Origin: Candidatus Siliceabacter maunaloa
GTDB taxonomy: Bacteria > Actinomycetota > Thermoleophilia > Solirubrobacterales > Solirubrobacteraceae
Assembly: GCA_024330185.1 (NCBI GenBank)
Contig: JANDLV010000019.1
Span: forward strand, 1-62,787
Length of the DNA: 62,787 nt
Reading direction: 5' to 3'
The stretch's first letter is position 1. Each line of letters opens with the position of its first letter. This document shows positions 45,008 to 53,434 of this stretch, piece after piece. A program made the translations under genes and the position numbers. The notes under the pieces were generated by a model that was not told the origin of the DNA, searched no databases, and worked only from the letters and a program-made list of their open reading frames with translations.

Positions 45008-45615
45008 GCGCCGGCCTCCGTGGCCAGGCCGCCGAGCTGGCCGCGCAGCTTCTCCAGGCCCAGGCGCATGCGGCCCTTGACCGTGCCGAGGGGGGCGCCC
45101 AGGATGTCGGCGATCTCGGTGTGCGTGTAGCCGCCGAAGTAGGCGAGGCGGATGACCTCGCCCTGCTCCTGTGGAAGCTCCTCCATGGCGCTGCGGATCT
45201 CGCTGGCCTCCTCGCGGCGGGCCACCTCGACGTCGGTGCGGTCGGGAGCCTGGAAGCGCTCCTCCAGGCCCTCGTCGCTGGCGCGCCGGCGGTCGTGGAC
45301 CGTGGCGCGGCGCAGGGCGTCGATCGAGCGGTTGTGCACGATGCCCAGCAGCCAGGTGCGCACGGAGCCGCGGCTTGCGTCGTAGCGCCCGCCGCTGCGC
45401 CACAGCGACAGGAAGGACTCCTGCAGGACGTCCTCGGCGGCGGCGCGAGTGCCGCACATGCGGTAGGCCAGCGAGAAGGCCGAGCCACAGTGGCGGTCGT
45501 AGACCACCGCAAAGGCTTGCGGGTCACCGCCGCGGATGAGGCGCATCAGCTCCTCGTCGGCCAGGCGTTGGGCGGCTTGGGCGTCGGTGTCGGCGTCCTT
45601 CTTGTGCTTGGCCAT
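45004..45615 (-). CDS. ECF RNA polymerase sigma factor, SigK-like
   Basis: 203-residue ECF sigma factor. Region 2 contains FAVVYDRHCGSAFSLAYRM and AEDVLQESFLSLWRS, region 4 contains GGYTHTEIADILGAPLGTVK. ATG 45615 is preferred to GTG 45618. It pairs with the RskA-type anti-sigma gene; signal and regulon are unknown. No matching promoter was identified. Confidence 0.92.
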   Translation of the reverse strand: MAKHKKDADTDAQAAQRLADEELMRLIRGGDPQAFAVVYDRHCGSAFSLAYRMCGTRAAAEDVLQESFLSLWRSGGRYDASRGSVRTWLLGIVHNRSIDALRRATVHDRRRASDEGLEERFQAPDRTDVEVARREEASEIRSAMEELPQEQGEVIRLAYFGGYTHTEIADILGAPLGTVKGRMRLGLEKLRGQLGGLATEAGA

Positions 45616-45665
45616 CACACCTGAGGCTAACGGCGCCCGGTCCGTGCTGGATCATTACGCGTCGG

Positions 45666-46010
45666 TCAGCGACGCAGCCGGCGCGCCTCCTCAGCGGCCG
45701 CCTTGAGCGTGCGCTGCGCGAGCTGGAGCGGGTCGCGGGAGCGCCGGCGGCGATGCGCGGAGCGCACGCGGAGCACCACGAGCGCCGCGCCGGCGCCCGC
45801 GCCGACCGTCGCGGCGGCCACGGGCCGCACCCAGTTACGCGGGTCGCGCATCGCGCCCAGCTCCCAGGTCTCCAACTCCTCGGCGGCCAGGTCACTGAGC
45901 TCCTGGAGCGTGCCCTCCAGGCGCGCGGCGAGCTCCCGCGGGGGATCGACGGGCGTCAGCGCCGCCCGCAGGGCGTGCTCGAAGCTCTCGGAGGCCGCCC
46001 CGCCGCTCAT
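45666..46010 (-). CDS. small single-pass protein beside ECF sigma gene
   Basis: 114-residue protein with an acidic N-terminal half, one predicted membrane helix near residues 65-82 (PVAAATVGAGAGAALVVL) and a basic C-terminus. It starts 4 nt after the stop of the sigma gene at 46015-46569, the usual place of a cognate anti-sigma factor. It has no zinc-binding motif, so the anti-sigma role is a guess from position. Confidence 0.65.
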   Translation of the reverse strand: MSGGAASESFEHALRAALTPVDPPRELAARLEGTLQELSDLAAEELETWELGAMRDPRNWVRPVAAATVGAGAGAALVVLRVRSAHRRRRSRDPLQLAQRTLKAAAEEARRLRR

Positions 46011-46014
46011 CGCC

Positions 46015-46569
46015 TCACCCTCGCACGATCCCCTCGAGCTGCTTGACCGCCCGGTGCAGCAGCACCTTGGTGGCCCCGTCGGTCTTGCCGATGGCGCGCG
46101 CGATCTCCCGGTTGTCCATGCCCAACGCGAAGCGCATCACCAGGGCGTCGCGGCGCTGTGTCGACAGCTCCTCGATGCCGTGCAGGATCGCGCCGAGCTC
46201 CTCGCGGCCGGCCACGAGGTCCTCCGTGGTGTGTGGTGCGGTGATCACGTGGGTGTCGTCGATCGGCGTCTGGGGCTTGCGGGCGCGGTCGCGGTAGTGG
46301 TTGGCCGCCAGGTTGTGGGCGATGCGGATGAGCCACGGGCGCAGCGGCCGACCGTCGGACTCCTGGCGCGCGCGCTCGAAGTGGCGGTAGGCCTGGAGGA
46401 AGGTCTGCTCGGTCAGATCCTCCGCGTCGTGATGGTTGCCCACCCGGTAGTAGGCGTAGGAGAAGACGTCGCGCAGGTGCGAGCGGTACAGCTCGGAGAA
46501 CGCCCGGTCGAGCTCGGCCTTCCCGCCGCGTGGCGCGGGCGCGACCTTCGACGGCTCCGGGGAGGGCAC
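46015..46569 (-). CDS. ECF-type RNA polymerase sigma factor
   Basis: 184-residue sigma-70 family protein: region 2 YRSHLRDVFSYAYYRVGNHH and AEDLTEQTFLQAYRHF, region 4 RFALGMDNREIARAIGKTDG. GTG 46569 is the start used. It forms an operon with the small membrane protein that follows. Confidence 0.9.
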   Translation of the reverse strand: MPSPEPSKVAPAPRGGKAELDRAFSELYRSHLRDVFSYAYYRVGNHHDAEDLTEQTFLQAYRHFERARQESDGRPLRPWLIRIAHNLAANHYRDRARKPQTPIDDTHVITAPHTTEDLVAGREELGAILHGIEELSTQRRDALVMRFALGMDNREIARAIGKTDGATKVLLHRAVKQLEGIVRG

Positions 46570-46595
46570 GCATGGAGGCTACCGGCCGGTCGGCG

Positions 46596-48305
46596 CTACG
46601 CCGCCCTGGCACCCCGGGGCGCTCGGGGCGCGGTGACCGCAGCCACCCAACGGTCCGGCTCCAGCTCGCCGTCGACCATCCGCGCGAGGCCGTCGAGCGC
46701 CGGCGCGCGCACGCCGGCCTCCCGCGCGGCGGCGGCCAGCAGCCCGACCGTATGCAGCGCCTCGGCCTCCTGCCCCAGCTCGTCACCGACCCGATGCGCA
46801 GGCAGCCCGCCGGCCAGCAGCTCCCCGGCGCGGCGGTTGCGGCTGCCGTGCGCCAGGAGGGTGGCCACCAGGTCGCCCGCACCGGCCAGCCCCGTGAAGC
46901 TCGCAAGCGTGGCGCCGCGGTGCACCGCCAGGGCGCCGACCTCGGCGAAGACCCTCCCCGCCGCGGCGCCCGCGGCGTTGGGTCCGCGCACCGCGGCGGC
47001 CGCGGCGGCCAGGGCGGCGGCGTTCTTGGCCGCGCCGGCCAGCTCCACGCCGGTGACGTCGGCGTCGACCTCGACGTCCAGCCCCGCCGTGCGCAGCGCT
47101 GCGCGCACCTGGTGGCCGAACGCGGCGTCGCGGGTGGCCACCACCAGCGAGGCGCCGTTGGCCAGCGCGTCGGCGGCGTGGCCCGGTCCGCCCAGGCACG
47201 CCACGGCGCCGGCGGCGGTGTGCGCGGCCACGTAGTCGGTGGGCGACTGGCCGCCGACGGGACGCCCGATGGCCGGCACGTGCGCTGCGGCCGGCGACGC
47301 GGGGGCCACGAGGCCCTTGGCCAGGACGAGCACGCCGGCGCGCGAGGGGATCCGCGCGCCGTGCGCGGCGAGCGCGGCGGGCAGCTCGCGCGAGGGGACG
47401 GCGAGGACGACGAGGTCGGCGGCGGCGAGGTCGAGCGCCTCGCAGGCCAGCGGGAGCACCCCGGCGGGGAGCGCGACCCCGGGCAGGTAGTGGTCGTTGC
47501 AGCGGGTCGCCTCCAGCCGCTGGGCCTGCGCGTGGGTCCGGCAGCCCAGCTCGACATCGATGCCCGCGCGCGCGAGCGCCACAGCCAGCGCGCTGCCCCA
47601 CGAGCCGGCGCCTACGACCGCCGCGCGGCGCAGCGGCGGGGTGCCGCCCAGCCACTCCCACTGCAGGGCGACGCAGGGCCAGATGCGCTGCGTCACGGCG
47701 GCGGCGAGCTGCGGCGAGGGCTCGTCCACGCGCGGGAAGGTGAGGGGGCGCCCGGCGCGCAGGCGCACCTTGTGGGGGCGGATGCGCCAGCCCCGGCGGA
47801 TGTCCTGGGTGCCGATGACCGCGACGGGCACCACGGGCGCGCCGGTCTCCAGCGCTAGGCGCCCGACGCCGCGGCGGGGGGTCCCCAGCCCGCCGGGCCG
47901 GGTACGGGTGCCCTCGGGAAAGATGACGACGCAGTCGCCGCGCTCCAGGATCGCACGCGCGGTGGCCATCGAGTCGCCGTCGCCGGTGCCGCGGTCGATC
48001 GGGAAGGCGCCCAGGTTGTTGAGGTACCAGGCGGCGAGCGGGTGGGAGAACAGCTCCCGCTTGGCCATGTAGTAGACGGGCCGGCGCGCCATCGTCCCGA
48101 TGACGAAGGGGTCGAGGAAGGACCGGTGGTTGGCGGCCAGGATCAGTGGCCCGTGCGCGGGGATGTGCTCGCGGCCGATACGGCTCATGCGAAACCAGAT
48201 CAGGAAGAAGGGCTGAAACAGCGCCCGCGTGATCCAGTACACGAAGTAGGCGAGCGGGTTGACGCCGCGACGGTCGACACGGTTGAGGTAGTGGTCGCGG
48301 GCCAT
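46596..48305 (-). CDS. PlsC acyltransferase - GpsA glycerol-3-phosphate dehydrogenase fusion
   Basis: 569-residue fusion in one frame. Residues ~1-222 are a PlsC-type acyltransferase: two hydrophobic helices, the HX4D motif NHRSFLD (His60, Asp65) and FPEGTR at 129-134. Residues ~226-569 are GpsA: NAD-binding VGAGSWGSALA at 231-241, the catalytic Lys region GAAKNAAALAA, and SRNRRAGELLAGG. GpsA reduces DHAP to glycerol 3-phosphate, and PlsC acylates 1-acyl-glycerol 3-phosphate, so both enzymes of phosphatidic-acid synthesis are tethered. ATG 48305 opens the PlsC part. Confidence 0.92.
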   Translation of the reverse strand: MARDHYLNRVDRRGVNPLAYFVYWITRALFQPFFLIWFRMSRIGREHIPAHGPLILAANHRSFLDPFVIGTMARRPVYYMAKRELFSHPLAAWYLNNLGAFPIDRGTGDGDSMATARAILERGDCVVIFPEGTRTRPGGLGTPRRGVGRLALETGAPVVPVAVIGTQDIRRGWRIRPHKVRLRAGRPLTFPRVDEPSPQLAAAVTQRIWPCVALQWEWLGGTPPLRRAAVVGAGSWGSALAVALARAGIDVELGCRTHAQAQRLEATRCNDHYLPGVALPAGVLPLACEALDLAAADLVVLAVPSRELPAALAAHGARIPSRAGVLVLAKGLVAPASPAAAHVPAIGRPVGGQSPTDYVAAHTAAGAVACLGGPGHAADALANGASLVVATRDAAFGHQVRAALRTAGLDVEVDADVTGVELAGAAKNAAALAAAAAAVRGPNAAGAAAGRVFAEVGALAVHRGATLASFTGLAGAGDLVATLLAHGSRNRRAGELLAGGLPAHRVGDELGQEAEALHTVGLLAAAAREAGVRAPALDGLARMVDGELEPDRWVAAVTAPRAPRGARAA

Positions 48306-48347
48306 GCTTGACGTACCCACGCATGTGACGGCCGTTACAGTGCGCAC

Positions 48348-48887
48348 ATGGTCGCTTTCGACACCGCCCGCACCGTCCGCGGGGCGCTGGCCGGAGCGCT
48401 GGCCGCGGGCGTCTGGGCGGCCCAGGAGCCTCTGGACCGCCGGGTCTTCGGTGTGCCCTACTCGGACCCCGAGCTGCTGGGCAAGGCGGCCACGCGTGGC
48501 AGCGCCTGGCCCGCCGTCGGCCTGGCGCTCCATGTCGCCAACGGGGTTGTCTTCGGCGCCCTCTACGCCAACGTCGCGCCCCGCCTCCCCCTCCCCTCCT
48601 GGCTGCGCGGCCCGATGGCCGGCGCGGCCGAGCACCTGGGCACCTGGCCGCTGGTCGGCGTGGTGCAGCGTGTCCACCCCGCGCGCAGCGAGCTGCCCGA
48701 CCTCTCGGGCGACCCGCGCGCGTTCGCCCAGGCCACCTGGCGCCACCTGCTCTTCGGGACGGTGCTGGGCGAGCTCGAGCGGCGGCTCAACGCCCCGCCC
48801 GACGAGGAGGTCCCGACCTACGAGCACGTGGTCTCCTCCAACGGTCACGGCGACCTCGAGCACGCCCTCTCCGGGCTGTCGACCTGA
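48348..48887 (+). CDS. hypothetical membrane protein
   Basis: 179-residue protein with several weakly hydrophobic segments (GALAGALAAGVWAAQ, GLALHVANGVVFGALYANV, and one near 130). Unrecognised; similar small proteins appear in actinobacteria as putative integral membrane proteins. It diverges from the PlsC-GpsA gene across 42 bp. Its stop overlaps the CTG of the next gene (CTGA). Confidence 0.7.
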   Translation: MVAFDTARTVRGALAGALAAGVWAAQEPLDRRVFGVPYSDPELLGKAATRGSAWPAVGLALHVANGVVFGALYANVAPRLPLPSWLRGPMAGAAEHLGTWPLVGVVQRVHPARSELPDLSGDPRAFAQATWRHLLFGTVLGELERRLNAPPDEEVPTYEHVVSSNGHGDLEHALSGLST

Positions 48888-49573
48888 AGGATCGCTTCTC
48901 GCGCATCCGCATCTCGGCGGTGCTCGCCGCGGCGGGGCTGGCGCTGATCGTCGCGGTGGCGCTGCTGGCGGGGGGCGGCGAGGAGGGAGCGCAGGAGGAG
49001 GCCGGCGAGCCGCCGGCCGGCGAGACGGAGCTCGAGGGCTCGGGCGAGGTGGAGGTCTGCGCGGCCCCCGAGGTGCAGCGCACGGTCGAGGAGGACATCA
49101 GCGTCACCCGCGAGGCGCGGGCCTCGGTACCGGTCGAGGTCACCGTCACCGAGGAGGCGACGGTCAGTGGCGCCGACGGCGCCGGCGCCACCGCGACCGC
49201 CACGGTGACGCTGAGCACGGACGCCGGCGCCGAGGGGTCGGCCACCGCGGACGCGACCCTCAGCGCGACCGGTGCCGCCGCGCAGCGCGTCTGCGTACGC
49301 GACGACGACCTCGAGGCCGCCGAGGAGCGCGCCGAGGAGCGCTCCCGCGAGCGCTCCGCCCCGCTGGCCCGCGAGCGCGCGCAGGCGAGCGTCGCCCAAC
49401 AGCTCCCGAGCGCCCGCGAGCGCCTCGCCGAGCAGGCTCGAGCCCGCGCGCGCAGCGGCGCCCGCGCCGAGGCCCGCGAGGCCGCCGCCGGCGCCCGTGC
49501 CGACCTGCGCGAGCGCGCGTCACGGGAGGCGCGCGAACAGGCCCGCGAGCGGGCCGAGCGGGCGCTGGAGTGA
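48884..49573 (+). CDS. exported protein with long Arg/Ala/Glu helix, apparent CTG start
   Basis: 229-residue protein when read from CTG 48884: LKDRFSRIRISAVLAAAGLALIVAVALLAGG forms (in two parts) a basic N-terminus and one membrane anchor, followed by an acidic domain with Cys pairs (VCAAPEVQ, RVCVRDDD) and a C-terminal low-complexity stretch of ~95 residues made of Arg, Ala and Glu, likely a long helix. Using GTG 48920 would cut off the basic residues before the helix. The function is unknown. Confidence 0.65.
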   Translation: MKDRFSRIRISAVLAAAGLALIVAVALLAGGGEEGAQEEAGEPPAGETELEGSGEVEVCAAPEVQRTVEEDISVTREARASVPVEVTVTEEATVSGADGAGATATATVTLSTDAGAEGSATADATLSATGAAAQRVCVRDDDLEAAEERAEERSRERSAPLARERAQASVAQQLPSARERLAEQARARARSGARAEAREAAAGARADLRERASREAREQARERAERALE

Positions 49574-49602
49574 CGGCGTAGGCTGAGCGAAGGCCTCGCG
49601 CT

Positions 49603-49675
49603 GCCCGCCTAGCTCAACTGGCAGAGCACCTCACTTGTAATGAGGAGCGTCCCGGTTCGAATCCGGGGGCGGGCT
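49603..49675 (+). tRNA. tRNA-Thr (anticodon TGT)
   Basis: Full cloverleaf: acceptor GCCCGCC/GGCGGGC, anticodon arm CCTCA-CTTGTAA-TGAGG with anticodon TGT, T-arm CCCGG-TTCGAAT-CCGGG, discriminator T. The CCA is not encoded. A hipBA pair lies immediately downstream. Confidence 0.95.
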
Positions 49676-49704
49676 CTCGCCGGCGCCGCGACAGGCTTGT
49701 CGGT

Positions 49705-50967
49705 TCAGGCGTCGGCGATCTGGTACGCGGCCGCGACGTGCTCGTTGTCGAAGGCAGGCTCCATCTGCTCCAGCGTGGCCCGGTCGATCCCAGTCTGCTC
49801 GGCGACCTCGCGCCAGCGGCGGGTCGCGTCGCTGACCTCGCGGAGGATCGCCCGGGCGGCGGCGTCGTCCAGACGGAAGTGGGGCCCGGCCCGCATGAGG
49901 AGTTCGACGCGCGCGGAGGTCTCTCCGTCGTCGATCGCCGTGCTCAGGTGCTTGGGCCCCGGTTCGGGGTTCGGGTTGAGGTCGAAGGCCGGGGCGAGCT
50001 CCCATCCGCCGCTGCTGGCGCGTAGGAAGCCGTGGTTGCGCAGGTGGTCGTCGGTGTTGGAGATCAGGATGGAGAACGCGATGCGTCGCCAGAGCTCGCG
50101 CAGGTCGTCGGTGGCGTGGGGCGACTGCTCCTCGATCACCAGCGCGATGTCCGTATAGCTGCCCTGGTCGCCGTCGATGGCCTCGAGCATCGTCATCGCG
50201 CTCGCGTACGCGATGCGGTGCGCGCCGGCCCGGTCGAAGCGGTCCACGACGAGAACGGCCTTGTCGTCGAAGACGTGCAGCTCGTGGCGGGGTACGCGGA
50301 GCCCGGCCTCGCGGGCCAGGTGCAGCGCCACGGCCTCCCAGCGGATGACGTCCCATTCGTCGGTCGACCGCCTCGGGAGCTTGGCGATCGCCACACGACC
50401 CGCGCTATCGAGGATGTGCGCCTTGGGGCGGGCGCCGCCGAGGGAGCTTCCACCGCGCAGCAACGTACGCAGCACGGTCGCGTCGACGTCGTCGCGCTCG
50501 AGCCGCTCGGCCGCGCCGAGTAGCACCGGGAGCCTCACAAGCGGCGGGACGCCCTCGTGCTCATCGGCGAGGTAGGTGCCGGTCCGCGGGTCGCGGAAGC
50601 GCAGTGCCCCCTGACGCAGGTCGTCCCGAACACCGAGCAGGTAGTCGATGTCACCGAAGCTGCGCGACGCTCCGCCTTCCTCGCCCACGCGTTGGTGTTC
50701 GGCGCGCACGATCAGCCGCCGGCCCCAGCGATCCGGCGCGCAATCGGTGAATGCTCCGAACAACGCGCGGCCGGCTGGGGTCTGCTGCTGACCGGATACG
50801 AGCGCGAGCGCCGGATCCAGCGCGTAGGCGCCCGGCCGGGCCAGGTACTCAGCGGAGTACTCGAACGTCGCGGACGCGGTTGTTCCCCGCCGGTGCGACC
50901 ACAGCCGGCCCGCGCCGACGTCCTCGCCGGCGACCTGCACGACGACGTCCACGATGCGTTCAGCCAT
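49705..50967 (-). CDS. hipA: HipA-family serine/threonine kinase toxin
   Basis: 420-residue HipA protein: N-terminal HipA_N region, CAPDRWGRRLI, an ATP-binding stretch with AHILDSAGRVAIAKLP, the catalytic loop SNTDDHLRNHGFL and the metal-binding AFDLNPNPE. HipA-type toxins phosphorylate aminoacyl-tRNA synthetases and induce dormancy. It is encoded downstream of hipB, overlapping by 8 nt. It ends 29 bp from tRNA-Thr on the opposite strand. Confidence 0.93.
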   Translation of the reverse strand: MAERIVDVVVQVAGEDVGAGRLWSHRRGTTASATFEYSAEYLARPGAYALDPALALVSGQQQTPAGRALFGAFTDCAPDRWGRRLIVRAEHQRVGEEGGASRSFGDIDYLLGVRDDLRQGALRFRDPRTGTYLADEHEGVPPLVRLPVLLGAAERLERDDVDATVLRTLLRGGSSLGGARPKAHILDSAGRVAIAKLPRRSTDEWDVIRWEAVALHLAREAGLRVPRHELHVFDDKAVLVVDRFDRAGAHRIAYASAMTMLEAIDGDQGSYTDIALVIEEQSPHATDDLRELWRRIAFSILISNTDDHLRNHGFLRASSGGWELAPAFDLNPNPEPGPKHLSTAIDDGETSARVELLMRAGPHFRLDDAAARAILREVSDATRRWREVAEQTGIDRATLEQMEPAFDNEHVAAAYQIADA

Positions 50968-51307
50968 CTCGAGCGCCCCTCAGGTCCTTCGAGCGCACAC
51001 GCTGCGGAAGCCACTCGTCGGCACGCAGCCGACCCACGTCGGTCTCGTAGGGGTCGAGCGCGCGAGTAAGGCCGTCGAGCACGCCGAGCGCGCGCAGGAT
51101 GCGCAGAAGGTTCTCCACGCTCACCCCGCCTTGGCCGTGCTCGAGACGACGAAGCGTCGTGTGGGTGACACCGGCCCGCTCGGCCAACTGCATCTGCGTC
51201 AGTCCGCGCAGCTTGCGCCAGGTCACGACATTGTCCGCGAGCTCGCGAAGCGCTCGACGAACCGGCGCGGGAACCGGACGCGGCGTTGGTGTACTTTTGT
51301 CGCCCAT
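50960..51307 (-). CDS. hipB: HipB-like XRE-family antitoxin
   Basis: 115-residue helix-turn-helix protein: LRGLTQMQLAERAGVTHTTL is the XRE motif, followed by LEHGQGGVSVENLLRILRAL and a C-terminal tail. It should repress the operon and neutralise HipA. ATG 51307 is chosen; the start at 51325 would be inside the palindrome CTATACGTCATAG at 51318-51330, a candidate operator. Confidence 0.88.
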   Translation of the reverse strand: MGDKSTPTPRPVPAPVRRALRELADNVVTWRKLRGLTQMQLAERAGVTHTTLRRLEHGQGGVSVENLLRILRALGVLDGLTRALDPYETDVGRLRADEWLPQRVRSKDLRGARDG

Positions 51308-51317
51308 ATCACAGCGA

Positions 51318-51330
51318 CTATACGTCATAG
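51318..51330. promoter_or_regulatory. candidate HipB operator
   Basis: CTAT-ACGTC-ATAG is a short inverted repeat 10 bp upstream of hipB. HipB operators elsewhere are palindromic repeats before the gene; the specific sequence here is only a candidate. Confidence 0.35.
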
Positions 51331-51422
51331 GCGCCGGTATAACGACGACACTGTCCGCGGTCTCCCGCTCGTGGCGATGCCAGGTCACCGCACCGGATGG
51401 TGCCGGCTCACAGCACCGGCGC

Positions 51423-51800
51423 TCAGGCCGGGATCCAGGCGCCCCGGTCGCGGCCGAGGCGGACCTCGTGGGTCGCTCCGTTCGCGGTGGAGGCCTGGAA
51501 GACGGCCTCATCGTCGTCGGTGCCCGGGCGGTCGATGACCTGGACGAGGACGAGGTCGGCCAGCTCCTCGCCGGGGTGGGTCGCGTGGAAGGCCTCACGG
51601 GCGGCGGTCTCGACGGTCTCGCGGTGCCAGCCCCTGTCCTCGGCGTGGGCCTCGGCGAGGCGGTGGTCGGCCTCGGCAAGACGTGCGCGCAGCTCGCCCG
51701 CGCCCGCCTCGGAGCGCCGCGCGGTCGCGATGGAGCCGCCGACGGCGAGCGCCACGACGACGATGACCACGACGATCAGGACGGTGAGGAGGGTCGACAC
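51423..51800 (-). CDS. membrane-anchored hypothetical protein
   Basis: 125-residue protein with a hydrophobic N-terminal helix (LLTVLIVVVIVVVALAVGG), a short charged coiled segment (~30-58) and a compact C-terminal beta region. Unrecognised. It sits between sigH and hipBA on the same strand. Confidence 0.65.
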   Translation of the reverse strand: MSTLLTVLIVVVIVVVALAVGGSIATARRSEAGAGELRARLAEADHRLAEAHAEDRGWHRETVETAAREAFHATHPGEELADLVLVQVIDRPGTDDDEAVFQASTANGATHEVRLGRDRGAWIPA

Positions 51801-51851
51801 GGTCCGGGAGGCTACAAGGCGATCGGACCCGGCGCAGGCGCCAGCTCAGCC

Positions 51852-52505
51852 TCAGTTGAGGACCGCCCGCGTGCCTAGGTGGGCGCCCACCTTGCGCTTC
51901 ACCCGCTGCAGCGCGTTGTCAACGGTCTTGGCGTCGACCCCGATGCGCCCGGCGATCTCCTCGTAGGGGCGGCCGTCGAGGTACAGGGCCAGCACCCGCG
52001 ACTCCAGCTCGGACAGCGCGGTCGACAGACAGCCCACCAGCGACTGGAGCTCCTCGGAGGAGATGACCTGGTTGGCCGGGTCGCGAACGGCCGGCCCGGC
52101 GATGATCTCGTCGAGCGTCGGCTCGCCCTCGCTCGTGCCCGCGGGAGTCGAGCTGAAGGAGACGTACTGGTTGAGCGGGCTGTGCTTGTTGCGGGTGGCG
52201 GTCTTGACCGCGGTGATGATCTGACGCGTGATGCACAGCTCGGCGAAGTTGCGAAAGGACGACTCGCGGTCGGAGCGGAAGTCACGCACGGCCTTCCACA
52301 GGCCGACGAGCCCCTCCTGGATGAGGTCCTCGCTGTCGCCGCCGGCCAGGAAGTACGACGACGCCTTGAGGCGGACGAAGCCCTGGTAGCGACGCACGAT
52401 CCGGTTGTACGCCATCGCGTCGCCCTGCTTGGCGAGCGCGATCAGGAACATGTCGTCGACCTGGACCTGCGCATGAGGCTTGTGGGAGAGACGTGCCACG
52501 AGCAT
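51852..52505 (-). CDS. sigH: SigH-like RNA polymerase sigma factor
   Basis: 217-residue sigma factor resembling the SigH (sporulation-type) group that also occurs in Thermoleophilia: DDMFLIALAKQGDAMAYNRI, YFLAGGDSEDLIQEGLVGLWK in region 2 and VLALYLDGRPYEEIAGRIG in region 4. ATG 52505 is used. Upstream (52584-52613) there is an ACTCACC/GGTGAGT inverted repeat around CCTCA-ACC-TGAGG. A general stress or developmental role is plausible; no sporulation genes are in view. Confidence 0.88.
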   Translation of the reverse strand: MLVARLSHKPHAQVQVDDMFLIALAKQGDAMAYNRIVRRYQGFVRLKASSYFLAGGDSEDLIQEGLVGLWKAVRDFRSDRESSFRNFAELCITRQIITAVKTATRNKHSPLNQYVSFSSTPAGTSEGEPTLDEIIAGPAVRDPANQVISSEELQSLVGCLSTALSELESRVLALYLDGRPYEEIAGRIGVDAKTVDNALQRVKRKVGAHLGTRAVLN

Positions 52506-52583
52506 TGCCTTTCCGCCCGTTGCGGGGCGTGGTAGTTGCTCGTCGGCGGACCCCTCCCCGGGCGCCGACCGTATGGGTCGATG

Positions 52584-52613
52584 ACTCACCTCAACCTGAG
52601 GTCGACGGTGAGT
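52584..52613. repeat. nested inverted repeat between rlmB and sigH
   Basis: ACTCACC (52584-52590) pairs with GGTGAGT (52607-52613), and inside lies CCTCA-ACC-TGAGG (52589-52601). It could be an operator for sigH or the end of the cysS-rlmB transcript. Confidence 0.4.
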
Positions 52614-52645
52614 GAGGCGAACCTAGCCGCTGTCACGGAGCCCTG

Positions 52646-53434
52646 TCAAGGAACTGCGCGCCGCTGCAAGATCTCGTACAGCAGGACGGCCGCCGTGGCG
52701 CTCACGTTGAGCGACGCGACCCGCCCGTGCAGCGGGAGCGCGACCAGCGCGTCGCACGCCTTGGCCACCCGCGGGCGCAGCCCGCGCCCCTCGGCCCCCA
52801 GGACGAGCACGACCCGCCCGCTGTAGTCCGGCCGGTCGTAGGCCACCCGGGCGCCCGCGGCCGCGCCGTAGCACCAGGCGCCGGCCTCCTTGGCCGCGGC
52901 GAGGAAGTCGGCGAGGTTGCGGGTGCGGGCCACCGCGAGGTGCTCCACCGCCCCCGCCGAGGCCTTGCACACGGCGGGGGTGACCTCGGCGCTGCGGTGG
53001 CGCGGGATGACCACGCCGCTCGCGCCCGCCGCCTCGGCGGTACGGCAGATCGCCCCGAGGTTCTGCGGGTCCTGCACCTCGTCCAGCGCGACCACGAGGG
53101 CATCCGGACCGGCGAGCAGGCCCTCCTCGTCGGCGTAGGGGTAGGGCGCGGCGCGAGCGCAGACGCCCTGGTGCGCCTCGCTGCCACAGCGCGCTGCGAG
53201 CGCCTCGGCGTCCAGGACTTGCACCTGCACACCCTCCAGCCACGACTCGCGCGCCGCCGAGGGCGTCGCCCACACGGGCCCGACCTCCCGGCGCCGCGCG
53301 GCGAGGGCCTCGCGCACCGGGTTGCGCCCGTAGAGGATGTCGAGTCCAGTGGGGGGCCCACCGGCTCCCGGGGCGCCGCCGGCTCCCTCTCCGCGGGGCG
53401 GACGACCGCGTGGTGGGCGTCGCCGGGCGCTCAC
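52646..53434 (-). CDS. rlmB: 23S rRNA 2'-O-ribose methyltransferase, RlmB/TrmH family
   Basis: 262-residue SpoU protein: an N-terminal Arg/Gly/Pro-rich leader, ILYGRNPVREAL substrate-binding domain, and the SPOUT knot with motif 1 NLGAICRTAEAAGASGVVIP, motif 2 VLGAEGRGL and motif 3 LPLHGRVASLNVSATAAVLL. It methylates a guanosine ribose in 23S rRNA. The GTG overlaps the cysS stop (GTGA), the common cysS-rlmB operon. Confidence 0.93.
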   Translation of the reverse strand: MSARRRPPRGRPPRGEGAGGAPGAGGPPTGLDILYGRNPVREALAARRREVGPVWATPSAARESWLEGVQVQVLDAEALAARCGSEAHQGVCARAAPYPYADEEGLLAGPDALVVALDEVQDPQNLGAICRTAEAAGASGVVIPRHRSAEVTPAVCKASAGAVEHLAVARTRNLADFLAAAKEAGAWCYGAAAGARVAYDRPDYSGRVVLVLGAEGRGLRPRVAKACDALVALPLHGRVASLNVSATAAVLLYEILQRRAVP

